Shown piece by piece: positions 36,472-45,200 of a stretch of DNA of 64,000 bases. The notes beneath the pieces are model-generated. The model saw only the letters and a program-made list of their open reading frames with translations, made no database searches and was not told where the DNA came from. The stretch's first letter is position 1; every line of letters starts with the position of its first letter. The translations under genes and the position numbers were made by a program. Origin of the DNA: Marinomonas spartinae (GTDB taxonomy: Bacteria; Pseudomonadota; Gammaproteobacteria; Pseudomonadales; Marinomonadaceae); assembly GCF_016461715.1 (NCBI RefSeq), contig NZ_JAEMUI010000023.1, forward strand, positions 21,418 through 85,417, read 5' to 3'.

Positions 36472-37344
36472 CTACCATAGACTAACTTGCTCTTGACTCT
36501 GAGGCAAAGACAATTTCTCTTGATACTCAGGGCGTAGATCTCGCACCTTTTCATCCAATTGAGCCGCCAATGTGGGCGCGGCAATATTATCCGAGGAATG
36601 CACAAATACGCTCGGCGTCAGCCCTTCAGACAACCATTGCGACAGTTTCATCGCCCATTGATCCAGCCAAGCGTCATTAAGAGGTAAATCTGGATGACCA
36701 ATAAAACGCACCACAGGATGCCCCGAAGTCGCAATAGGGTGACAGGGCACACGAGGCTTTTTCTTTTGCGCATCCACCAAGCTGTCACAATAGGCATCCG
36801 TAGAAAACACCGGACGTGAATCCATAATAACCCGATTCACACCACGCTCAGACAGTGCGGATAAGAAATAACGCTCTGTATTACCTTTATCAAAATACGC
36901 CAAATGACGCACCTCCACCGATAACGGTGCCGACAGCGACCACAAATCACATAAAGCTAGAATCGTCTCCAGCGCACGCTCATCGCACACAGCAGGGAAC
37001 TGCAGCATTGTTGGCCCAAGCTTACTCAACAAAGGCTCCAACGACCCCATAAATTCCAGCCAATCCCGTTGCACCTCTTGCCAAGGTCGCTCTATTAAAC
37101 GATGAGTGACCGTCTGCGGCGCTTTAAAACTAAACTTAAACCCATCATTGACCGACTCATACCAACGCATCAACTGAACATCATCCACCTTAGTGTAAAA
37201 AGTACTGCCCACCTCAACAGTAGAAAACACCTGTGAATAACGGCCTATTCGCTCTCCCGTTGCCAAAGAGGCCGGATACAACCAGTTCACCCAAGCAGGG
37301 TGTTGCCACTGAGCCATGCCATAATAAATCTTCATTGAGGACAT
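36472..37344 (-). CDS. DUF72 family protein (YecE-like)
   Basis: 290-residue protein of the DUF72/YecE TIM-barrel family. IYYGMAQWQHPAWVNWLYP is the typical beginning (G-x-x-x-W...W...FYP), then STVEVGSTFYTKVDDVQLMRWYE, FSFKAPQTVTHRLI, TMLQFPA and LSVEVRHLAYF, and a C-terminal VFVHSSDNIAAPTLAAQL. No enzyme activity is established for the family. The start may be 37344 or the in-frame ATG 37335. It lies 60 bp upstream of the YqfO-like gene on the same strand. Confidence 0.88.
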   Translation of the reverse strand: MSSMKIYYGMAQWQHPAWVNWLYPASLATGERIGRYSQVFSTVEVGSTFYTKVDDVQLMRWYESVNDGFKFSFKAPQTVTHRLIERPWQEVQRDWLEFMGSLEPLLSKLGPTMLQFPAVCDERALETILALCDLWSLSAPLSVEVRHLAYFDKGNTERYFLSALSERGVNRVIMDSRPVFSTDAYCDSLVDAQKKKPRVPCHPIATSGHPVVRFIGHPDLPLNDAWLDQWAMKLSQWLSEGLTPSVFVHSSDNIAAPTLAAQLDEKVRDLRPEYQEKLSLPQSQEQVSLW

Positions 37345-37684
37345 AAGTCTTATTATTCCACTCTACTTCTTTTCATCAGTATATGGCGAAACACCCCCTT
37401 AAAAAACCAAACGGGGTAATTTATCGGAGATACAAACATCGAATCATGCTATTTGGCCACCTTCCTACCAAAAACTGATTTGGAGAAAAAGTAATCATCT
37501 AAGCCAATCACACTAAAAAGGCTACGGGGATTAAGAATGCCAGTAGGCTGAGGTTAGAACCCCCTTTGTGGAGTAACCTTTATCTGACGAGGCGAATAAA
37601 GCTTATCTTTTCTGCAAGCTTTTAGGACTATAACATATTTATAGCAAGATAATGAATATCAATTGACTCAGTGCTGATTGATCT
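37345..37684. other. Intergenic region, nothing recognised
   Basis: 340 bases between the TauE/SafE stop and the DUF72 start. It must hold the DUF72 promoter on the minus strand. I found no convincing hairpin terminator, repeat, RNA gene or short ORF with a ribosome site. Confidence 0.35.
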
Positions 37685-38407
37685 TTATTTAAAAAAATCA
37701 TAGAGCATTGACGAACCAGCAAACAACATCATGGCATCAATTAAGCGATTAAAGGTATTCTCATTCATCTTCAATACAAATTGCTTACCGATATAAGTCC
37801 CTGCAACAAGCGTGCTGCCCACTAGCAGACCACTTATAAATACAGGCCAAGGTAAAGCACCAATCGCCCCAAAAGTAAACGCCTTAGCCAAATAGATAGT
37901 GAAAGATGCCGCCGCTTCCGTTGATAAAAGCCCTCCTCTAATAAGGCCATATCCGGCGAAAATCGGTATCGTTATTGGCCCTGTGGAGAATACGACACCA
38001 GTAAGATAACCAACGACACCTCCCGCAAGACTCAACTGCACATCATTAAGTTTAAGAGCCCGTGATTGGGCCCAATAGCGCAATGGAATCAGTAAGAAAA
38101 AAAACAGTCCGATACAGATATCAGAAAGGGATACAGGCATGACCCACAATGTGTTTGCCCCCAGCGCAGCAGCAGGAATCCCAGGAACCGCATACAATAA
38201 AAATGCTCGTAGATTAATATCTCGACGCCATAGGACTACACGAGAGATATTTCCCATTATTGAGGCAAGGGCCATGATCGGAATGGCCAACTTAGTACCA
38301 AATGTATATGCAAGAACAGGTAATAACATAATGGAGGCTCCCGTTCCCACAACACCACTTATTACACCCGCCAACACACCAATAATGACAATAACCAGAT
38401 ACATCAC
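37685..38407 (-). CDS. Sulfite exporter TauE/SafE family protein
   Basis: Inner-membrane protein of 240 residues with about eight hydrophobic segments in two similar halves. The first repeat shows VISGVVGTGASIMLLPVLAYTFG and the second YLTGVVFSTGPITIPIFAGYGL, the G-x-G/S-G-x-x-x-x-P pattern of TauE/SafE. Family members export sulfite, sulfoacetate or related organic anions; the substrate here is unknown. It is a single gene at the left edge of the accessory region. Confidence 0.85.
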   Translation of the reverse strand: MMYLVIVIIGVLAGVISGVVGTGASIMLLPVLAYTFGTKLAIPIMALASIMGNISRVVLWRRDINLRAFLLYAVPGIPAAALGANTLWVMPVSLSDICIGLFFFLLIPLRYWAQSRALKLNDVQLSLAGGVVGYLTGVVFSTGPITIPIFAGYGLIRGGLLSTEAAASFTIYLAKAFTFGAIGALPWPVFISGLLVGSTLVAGTYIGKQFVLKMNENTFNRLIDAMMLFAGSSMLYDFFK

Positions 38408-38826
38408 GTCAACACTTCCCTTTTGTCAAATAAGCCTTTAAGAATGATTATCCCCCACCTCAGACATTGCCTTTTAAGACTCAGCAAACCAACTTGTACC
38501 TTGAAGAGATATAAGTAACCCGGCAGAATATTACTTATGTCACTCAATATGTGTATGTGTTTTGATAGGCAACCGCCTTTTATATAATCAAAACAGTTTC
38601 AAAAAGATTAAAGCTCATCAGTTTTTAATAAAAAAGAAATATGCAGGAGAAAAATCATCAAAGGAGTTTTAGGATATTGATCTAGGATTGATATGATAAA
38701 AGATCGTTTAAGAACATGATGAAGATCAGTTTTGTGGTTGGACAAATCTAGAAAATCAGCATCAATTGAAATATTAAGAGTCTAGAGGTAACACCGAAGA
38801 AACCGTACTCCAGTGTTACCTACTAT
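38408..38826. other. Intergenic region before the truncated IalB copy
   Basis: 419 AT-rich bases between the TauE/SafE start and the stop of the truncated IalB fragment. Three GATC sites fall close together (38679-38740), but no DnaA boxes or other origin features accompany them. I see no gene. Confidence 0.35.
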
Positions 38827-39135
38827 CTAGTCCTTTTTCTCTAACGCTTTCATGGCTTGAGAAAAGCCCATCCAAGAGACTGGAATGCCAATCTCTTGCC
38901 TATCGGCGCTAATAAAACGAAGCTGTCCTGTGTTCCCTGCACTCATCTGCTTACGCATGTTGTTGTCCAATGTTGTCACAGCCACACACCCTCCTGGTAG
39001 ACAGCGAGTAAGAGCAAGGTCGAACCCCGCCTTTTCTTTACCATTGGCTTTACCATCTATCGACACATGAACACGACCAGGAATAGACACATTAGTCGGC
39101 AGCACCGTCGTCACCCGGTACGCTTTTTTGCCAGG
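38827..39135 (-). pseudogene. Truncated duplicate of the IalB-like gene (C-terminal part)
   Basis: This 309-bp segment repeats 39806-40114 almost exactly (I count eight base differences). It encodes the last ~103 residues of the IalB-like protein, including RCLPGGCVAVTTL, in frame to a stop. Identity ends abruptly after the codons for the LPG-x-KAY region. What precedes (39136-39156) is unrelated and offers only a TTG start, so the copy lacks a signal peptide and the first cysteine pair. It is best read as a duplication remnant. A short expressed cytoplasmic peptide cannot be excluded. Confidence 0.8.
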
Positions 39136-39188
39136 TAATATTTTAGGACGAGACAATTCGTGGGAATACCTCAGACCCTAACCCACCA

Positions 39189-39479
39189 TCAAAGACGATA
39201 AAACCGCCGATAAGCGTATGTTTTCCTCAGCTTCAACGCCCCAACAACAACAATCAAACCAAAGGGCAAGCAGCCAAAGCCCCCAACTATCATAAAGTAA
39301 ATGCCCAGTGATTTTTTTTTCGTATACTGCAAAATCGCACCAATAAATGCCACCCCAAATAGAAAAGCCATAATCCATGCAACAACATCAGATATCATAT
39401 TATATGGTGCCAATGAAGCTAAAAAAACATTCCCTGTAATCACAAAATTTATAAATAAACCAATCCAAATGATCCACAT
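39189..39479 (-). CDS. Small membrane protein, unknown
   Basis: I do not recognise this 96-residue protein. It is very hydrophobic, with three predicted membrane segments (about 2-24, 28-47 and 58-80), a short KKK loop at 53-56 and a basic C-terminus (KLRKTYAYRRFYRL). ATG 39479 has a modest ribosome site (GCGAG). It lies between the truncated and the complete IalB-like copies. Reality is moderately supported by length and clear membrane topology. Confidence 0.55.
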   Translation of the reverse strand: MWIIWIGLFINFVITGNVFLASLAPYNMISDVVAWIMAFLFGVAFIGAILQYTKKKSLGIYFMIVGGFGCLPFGLIVVVGALKLRKTYAYRRFYRL

Positions 39480-39805
39480 AATTTACTCGCCAAAACAGCT
39501 GAACGATACAAAAAATTCATTTTGCAATTTTACTCAAAATAACGTATCTCATTAGATTTTTGTATGGCAGTTGACCTATCGATCAGGGTAAAAGTGTGAA
39601 TACCTTATTAGCATCCCTGCCGCTTAATTTTTAATCTAAATAGATACTTTATGATAAAAATTACAGCTCAATTCTTAATACACCTACGGTGTATCAGTTA
39701 AAAACACATTTTTCCGTCTATTTTATGAGCAATAACATCAAACTTAACTGTTTAAAATCGCTCACTCTATCAACCTCTGGGGAAAGCTTCGCCCTGTGCT
39801 TCCTA
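39480..39805. other. Intergenic region between small membrane gene and IalB-like gene
   Basis: 326 bases, AT-rich. It contains a perfect 7-bp dyad ATACACC/GGTGTAT with a 3-base centre (39678-39694), which could be an operator or the stem of a short hairpin. No T-run terminator was found directly after the IalB-like stop. It probably carries the promoter of the small membrane gene. Confidence 0.35.
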
Positions 39806-40414
39806 TTAGTCTTTTTTCTCTAACGCTTTCATGGCTTGAGAAAAGCCCATCCAAGAGACTGGAATGCCAATCTTTTGCCCATCGGCGCTAATAAAACGAA
39901 GCTGTCCTGTCTTCCCTGCACCCATCTGCTTACGCATGTTGTTGTCCAATGTTGTCACAGCCACACACCCTCCTGGTAGACAGCGAGTAAGAGCAAGGTC
40001 GAACCCCGCCTTTTCTTTACCATTGGCTTTACCATCTATCGACACATGAACACGACCAGGAATAGACACATTGGTCGGCAGCACCGTCGTCACCCGGTAC
40101 GCTTTTTGGCCAGGCAAACGCCCAATGGCCATCTCCATCACCGGACGAGGCTGACCTTGCACCTGGGCCGATTGCACGATTTCACAGCTATCCTTATCCT
40201 CACCAGCCTTATTGTTCTTACCCTGTACAGACGAAGACAGTCGCACACAGTGCAATACCCAATTTCCATAGGTGGCGGTCGTATCAGCTGGCTCAGTTGA
40301 TACTGGCGTAGGGGTGGCGGATGTTGCTGCCAATACAAGCGGCGAGGCAACGATCAAAGTTGCGGTACACACTGCCAGCACCGTATGAAACACACTAAAA
40401 CGAACGTTTATCAT
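39806..40414 (-). CDS. IalB family (invasion-associated locus B) secreted protein
   Basis: 202-residue exported protein with a clear signal peptide (MINVRFSVFHTVLAVCTATL then ASPLVLAA) and an IalB-type domain: YGNWVLHCVRL, DSCEIVQSAQ, KAYRVTTVLPTNVSIPGRV and RCLPGGCVAV. Four mature cysteines (56, 77, 145, 150) fit two disulfides. It is the third gene of the TPS operon, 83 bp downstream of tpsB. The frame opens earlier, at the tpsB stop, but ATG 40414 begins the signal peptide. IalB proteins were named from Bartonella invasion; the molecular role is unknown. A truncated near-identical copy lies at 38827-39135. Confidence 0.8.
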   Translation of the reverse strand: MINVRFSVFHTVLAVCTATLIVASPLVLAATSATPTPVSTEPADTTATYGNWVLHCVRLSSSVQGKNNKAGEDKDSCEIVQSAQVQGQPRPVMEMAIGRLPGQKAYRVTTVLPTNVSIPGRVHVSIDGKANGKEKAGFDLALTRCLPGGCVAVTTLDNNMRKQMGAGKTGQLRFISADGQKIGIPVSWMGFSQAMKALEKKD

Positions 40415-40497
40415 CACTCTATTTTCACTCTCTAACGGGTTAAAAGATTTCGCCCTACTGCCATCACGGCAGTGGGCGATTGCTTTGCATAAAGGCA

Positions 40498-42240
40498 TCA
40501 GAACTGAGCCAACCAGCGTAGGTTGAAGCGATTTTCCGATGGGCCATGGTTTTGATGCCCATGGGCGTATTCCATCGTTAAGGTTGTACCATTTGCAGAG
40601 CCTATTTGAGACACCCCAAAGCGCAGGCCTACCCCAAACGCGTTGGCATAGGTGGTGGAATGCTCCACGGCCGTCGCGTGTTCCAACGAGGTCACCCCCG
40701 TCGCGCCAAAAACATAAGGGGCCACAGCCGTGCCAAACCTTGAATGAGACAGAATGCTTGGCAGGATAAGCGGTAAGGCCAATTCGCTGCGCACCATGGC
40801 CCCCGAATCCCCCATTAATGCCCCACCCTCAAAAGCGGATAGCCCGTCAAAACCACCCAAGCCAAATTCCTCAGAGGAAGCCATCACATTGCCAAAAGAG
40901 GTTTGCACTTTGCCAAACACAGACCATTGTATTTGGTTATGGGCAAAGCTTTGCGAATAGCGGCTGTTGATTTCCAGCTTAGTGAAGTCCGGCATCGCAC
41001 CACTGCGAGACATGGGCAATGCCGTTGTCCCATGGCGGGCGCCTAAACCGTCTAATCCAAAAGACGCCGTGGCGCTACCCGAGAGAAAACCACCCCAGGG
41101 AGTGTACAGGTTGGCATTTTGGGTCACACGCAGCACACGAAGTTTGTCTTTGCTCCAATTCGTGCGACTTCCGCCTGTGTCTAATTTTTGTGTTTCGTTT
41201 TCGATACCAAAACCAATCTCTGAGCTGGTGTTCAGATTACGACTGCGGATCCAGCTATACCCCACCTTGGTGGAAAAACGTTGATAGTGATCAAGCACGG
41301 TATAACCAAGATCAGAGGTGGGATGAGTCCGACTGTCCACCCCTTCCACGTTCAGCCACAACCCATTGATGGACAGGGGCAAGGTAAAACCCGCCACCAT
41401 CTGGCGGTTACGTGGGTCGCTGGTGAACACACTGTTTGTGCTCCCTGGATACCCCCCTAATTGCAAATACTCTACGTCACCAAGCCCCAGAGTATTGTTA
41501 AAGTTGGCACCGATACTGGCACTGTAATGTCCCAGTCCCTTACCAAGACTGTTATCAAACGACGCACTGAGTGCCACGGGCTGGTAACGTCCATCCACCA
41601 CGATCACCGTGGAGCCTAGCGCCTTACCCGCTTTCAGCGTGGATTTCAGCAGCACTCCTGGGACATCGCCCGCCAGCAACAAACGCCGTTCCAGTTCGTC
41701 CTTGGTGAGAGCATGATTGCCTACCAGAGGCTGCAACACCGCTTCAATACGACGACGTGTGGCCCCCTGAAAGGCGGAAGCATCAACGCTTTCCACATAG
41801 CCCAGGGTCACAATCAATTTTAGCGGCATGCCGCTTTTAAGCGTCTGCGGTGGCAAGGTAACGCGAGCCAGTAGATAGCCCGCTCGCACGTAGGCGGTTT
41901 CTAACGCTCGGGCCGCCGCAAACAGTTCCGCTCCGCTCACTCGTTTGTCTTTGATAGTCGCCGCTATTTTGGCCGTCGCCGCTTGCAGCGCGGGCAATTG
42001 CCCCTTGACCACCAACCCTGAGGGGGTAACGTACAGCTTATCCGCCCCTGCTGGGGCCGTGAGGCCAGACGTTGCGGGCAAATTCAGGCTGCCTTGTGCC
42101 GGGCGGGTCACCGGCGGGGCATAGCTTGGCTGCGTTACTTGGCTGGCCGTCTCAGCAAAAACCGTAGTAGGAACCACCAAGGCCAATCCTGCCATAATCA
42201 GTGCCGAAAGCGTGGGAGTCAGTTTATTCGATACCATCAT
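40498..42240 (-). CDS. TpsB outer-membrane transporter (ShlB/FhaC/HecB family)
   Basis: Outer-membrane pore of a two-partner secretion system, 580 residues. It has a signal peptide (LIMAGLALVVPTTVFA). A POTRA domain follows at about 68-155 (LYVTPSGLVVKGQLP, LARVTLPPQTLKSGMPLKL) and a second POTRA-like region at about 155-215. A 16-strand-type barrel runs to the end, with GLGHYSASIGANFNNTLGLGD (core GANFNNTLGLGD), WSKDKLRVLRVTQN, FGLGGFDGLSAFEGGALMGD (secretion-family motif), and a terminal WLAQF with C-terminal phenylalanine typical of outer-membrane barrels. It is placed 16 bp after tpsA and would export that protein. Confidence 0.92.
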   Translation of the reverse strand: MMVSNKLTPTLSALIMAGLALVVPTTVFAETASQVTQPSYAPPVTRPAQGSLNLPATSGLTAPAGADKLYVTPSGLVVKGQLPALQAATAKIAATIKDKRVSGAELFAAARALETAYVRAGYLLARVTLPPQTLKSGMPLKLIVTLGYVESVDASAFQGATRRRIEAVLQPLVGNHALTKDELERRLLLAGDVPGVLLKSTLKAGKALGSTVIVVDGRYQPVALSASFDNSLGKGLGHYSASIGANFNNTLGLGDVEYLQLGGYPGSTNSVFTSDPRNRQMVAGFTLPLSINGLWLNVEGVDSRTHPTSDLGYTVLDHYQRFSTKVGYSWIRSRNLNTSSEIGFGIENETQKLDTGGSRTNWSKDKLRVLRVTQNANLYTPWGGFLSGSATASFGLDGLGARHGTTALPMSRSGAMPDFTKLEINSRYSQSFAHNQIQWSVFGKVQTSFGNVMASSEEFGLGGFDGLSAFEGGALMGDSGAMVRSELALPLILPSILSHSRFGTAVAPYVFGATGVTSLEHATAVEHSTTYANAFGVGLRFGVSQIGSANGTTLTMEYAHGHQNHGPSENRFNLRWLAQF

Positions 42241-42256
42241 AAATCCATCTCAATCT

Positions 42257-45200
42257 TTAGTTAGCGCTGCAAGAAATTGCATTATCACTGCCCGAAAAAC
42301 ACACCGCACCCGACAAATGAACGTTTTGTGTGCTCATAACAACCCCTTGTCCATTGGTATTCGCACCTGTAGAGGAAGCCCCATTAGGATAATCAGTCAC
42401 CGACTGACGCCCCACGCTGGGAAGCCAATAACCAACGGGAACAGAAATGGGCTGATTGACACTCAGACTTGCATCAGGCCGGATGTTTGAAGTGATATTA
42501 GGTTGAGTGTTTGGTACAGCGTTCACGGTCAACTGACCGGGCACATAAGTGATGGCATAATTACCCGACGTCAGACCCGACACGTCGATGGTATAATTGC
42601 CCACATTGATAGCCCCTTGCGAGCTACCACCATAGACCAGTTTCCCACCCAGTGCCGAACGAGTTTCATTGTTCACAAAGCCTTTATAGGTCACGCCATT
42701 GCCGCCGCTATAGGCCAAACCGTCGTAAGTCTTAGTCGCATTGTTGGCTGTGACCGTGAGGTCGGCTGGATTCACCTCAAATTTCCCGGTGACATAGTGC
42801 ACGGTGTAATTGCCTTTCGCAGCACTAGTCAACGTCCCGCCGCTGGCCGTGGTCGTGTAATCCGTGCCAACGTTCGATGTCCGGGTAGCATCGGTCGCCA
42901 CCGTCACACCCGACAACAGGCTATTGTCCTGACTGTTCTTCCAACCCGAGACTTTATAGCCTAACGTCAGCACATTGTCGCCATACACCATATTGCCATT
43001 GTTAGCCGTGACCGTGAGGTCGGCCGGGGTCACTTCAAATGTCCCAGCCACATAGTGCACGGTGTAATTGCCTTTCGCAGCACCAGTCAACGTTCCGTCG
43101 CTGGCCGTGGTCGTGTAATTCGTGCCGACGTTCGATGTACCAGTTGCATTGGTCGCCACTGCCACACCCGACAACAGGCTATTGCCCTGACCGTTCTGCC
43201 AACCCGAGACCTGATAACTTAATGCCGGCACATTGTCGCCATACACCATATTGCCATTGTTAGCCGTGACCGTAAGTTCAGCTGGGGTCACATTTGTGAA
43301 GCTGACAAACCGGGTTGCCCCGCCCCCCATGAAAGTTCCGCTCACCCCACTCACATTGCCCGTATAGGTACCAACATTGCTGGTCGCGGAAGGGCTACCG
43401 GAGATAACAGGCGTGCCACTTACTGTGTTCCATACTCCCGCACCATAAGTGGTTATGGTTGGGGATGTCGCGCCATAGACCATGCTTCCTACATATCCGA
43501 CAACACCGGAGACGCCATAAAGTTCGGGTCGATGACTCGCATCAGCCGGAGCCCATATGGTCCAATCAAACCCCGTAAAATTACTGGAATCCTTCATTTC
43601 CGCCGTGGTCAGACCTGTCACCGTCGCTGCCGATGAGTTCTCGTCGATGCCAATACCCTGGGGTTGACTTGCGTTATCGGTATCCCAATAGGAATGGTTG
43701 ACCGTGCCGCCGTGGTAGTTCCCCCCCAGAAGGCCGCCAACGGCAGAGTCTCCGTTCACCTCCCCAGTTGCATAGGTGTTGCTGATAGAACCACCATTCC
43801 CCCCCACAAGGCCACCGACGTAGTCTTTAATTCCCGTCACCTTCCCTGTGGCATAAGCATTGTTGATAGTGCCAGCATTCACCCCCACAAGGCCACCAAC
43901 GTAGTCATTAGCTCCCTGCACTGCACCAGCCGCATAGGCATTGCTGATGGTGCCTTGATTCCCCCCCACGAGGCCACCGACGTAGTAATTAGATCCCGTC
44001 ACTGCCCCAGTCGCATAGGCATTGTTGATGGTGCCTACATTTCCCCCCACGAGGCCGCCGACGTAGTAATTAGTTCCCGTTCCCGTCACCACTCCAGTCA
44101 CATAGACATTGCTAACAGTGCCAGCATTCCCCCCCACTAGGCCACCGACATACTGTTGACCTGATATGCTGCAGTCCTCAAGACCCACATTGCGGACTGC
44201 CCCATCTAATCCCACACCACCGAACAGACCAACACCACCCGTTGAAGGTCGATTAATAGTAAGGTTAGAAATGACATGGCTCTGACCATCAAAGGTGCCC
44301 ATAAACATAATGGCAGAATTGTAATCCGAAGAGGCAGGAACTTCCCCCAAAGGAACAAAACCGCCACGGCCCCAGATGCTGGATGCGCTGTAGGTTTTGC
44401 TTGATGCATTGGTTACAGACGCATCGATATTGCGAGTCAGTTGATAAGTGCCGGAAAGATTAGTGTTGATTAATGCCAGTTGGTGTAGGTTGGAGACCGT
44501 GATAACTCCTTCTGCATTGGGGCTGGCCGCCTCCGAACGCAAAATAGGTCGCATATCCGCCGCTTGATACCAGGTACCACTATCAGTGAAATCCCAACCG
44601 GTATAGGTATAATTGCTACTATCACGCGCCTCGGTTGTGGTCAGACCTGTCACCGTCGTTGACGATGATTGTTTGTCGGTACCAATACCCTTGGATAGCC
44701 CAGTGGTATCGGTATCCCAATAGGATGAAGTGATGGTGCCATTGTTATACCCTGCGAGGCCACCGACACTTTCTCCGTCTCCGCTTGCCTTTATAACCCC
44801 CGTCGCATAGGCGTTGCTGATGGTGCCAAAGTTCACCCCCACGAGGCCACCGACGGGGCTATCATTTCCCCCGATTCCCTTCACTGCCCCGGTGGCATAG
44901 GCATTGCTGATAGTGCCATCATTCCTCCCCACAAGGCCACCAACGTTACTATAAGCTCCCGTTCCCGTCACCGACCCGGTCGCATAGGCATTGCTAATCG
45001 TGCCATCATTTCCCCCCACAAGACCACCAACACCATAGCTGCTCCCCGTCACCGCCCCGGTGGCATAGGCATTTTTGATGGTGCTGCCATCGTCGGCGAA
45101 TCCTACGAGGCCACCAACACTAGATTGTCCTAATATACTCCCCCCCTCAAGGCCCACATTGCGGATTGTCCCACCTGAACCCATATCACCGAATAGGCCA

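Noticed and set aside
38670..38760. Cluster of GATC sites resembling an origin of replication
   Set aside because: Only three GATC sites, no DnaA boxes and no origin-associated genes nearby.
42503..44140. Several 75-158-residue plus-strand frames inside tpsA
   Set aside because: They arise from the repetitive tpsA sequence read backwards, have no ribosome sites, and show repeated low-complexity content.
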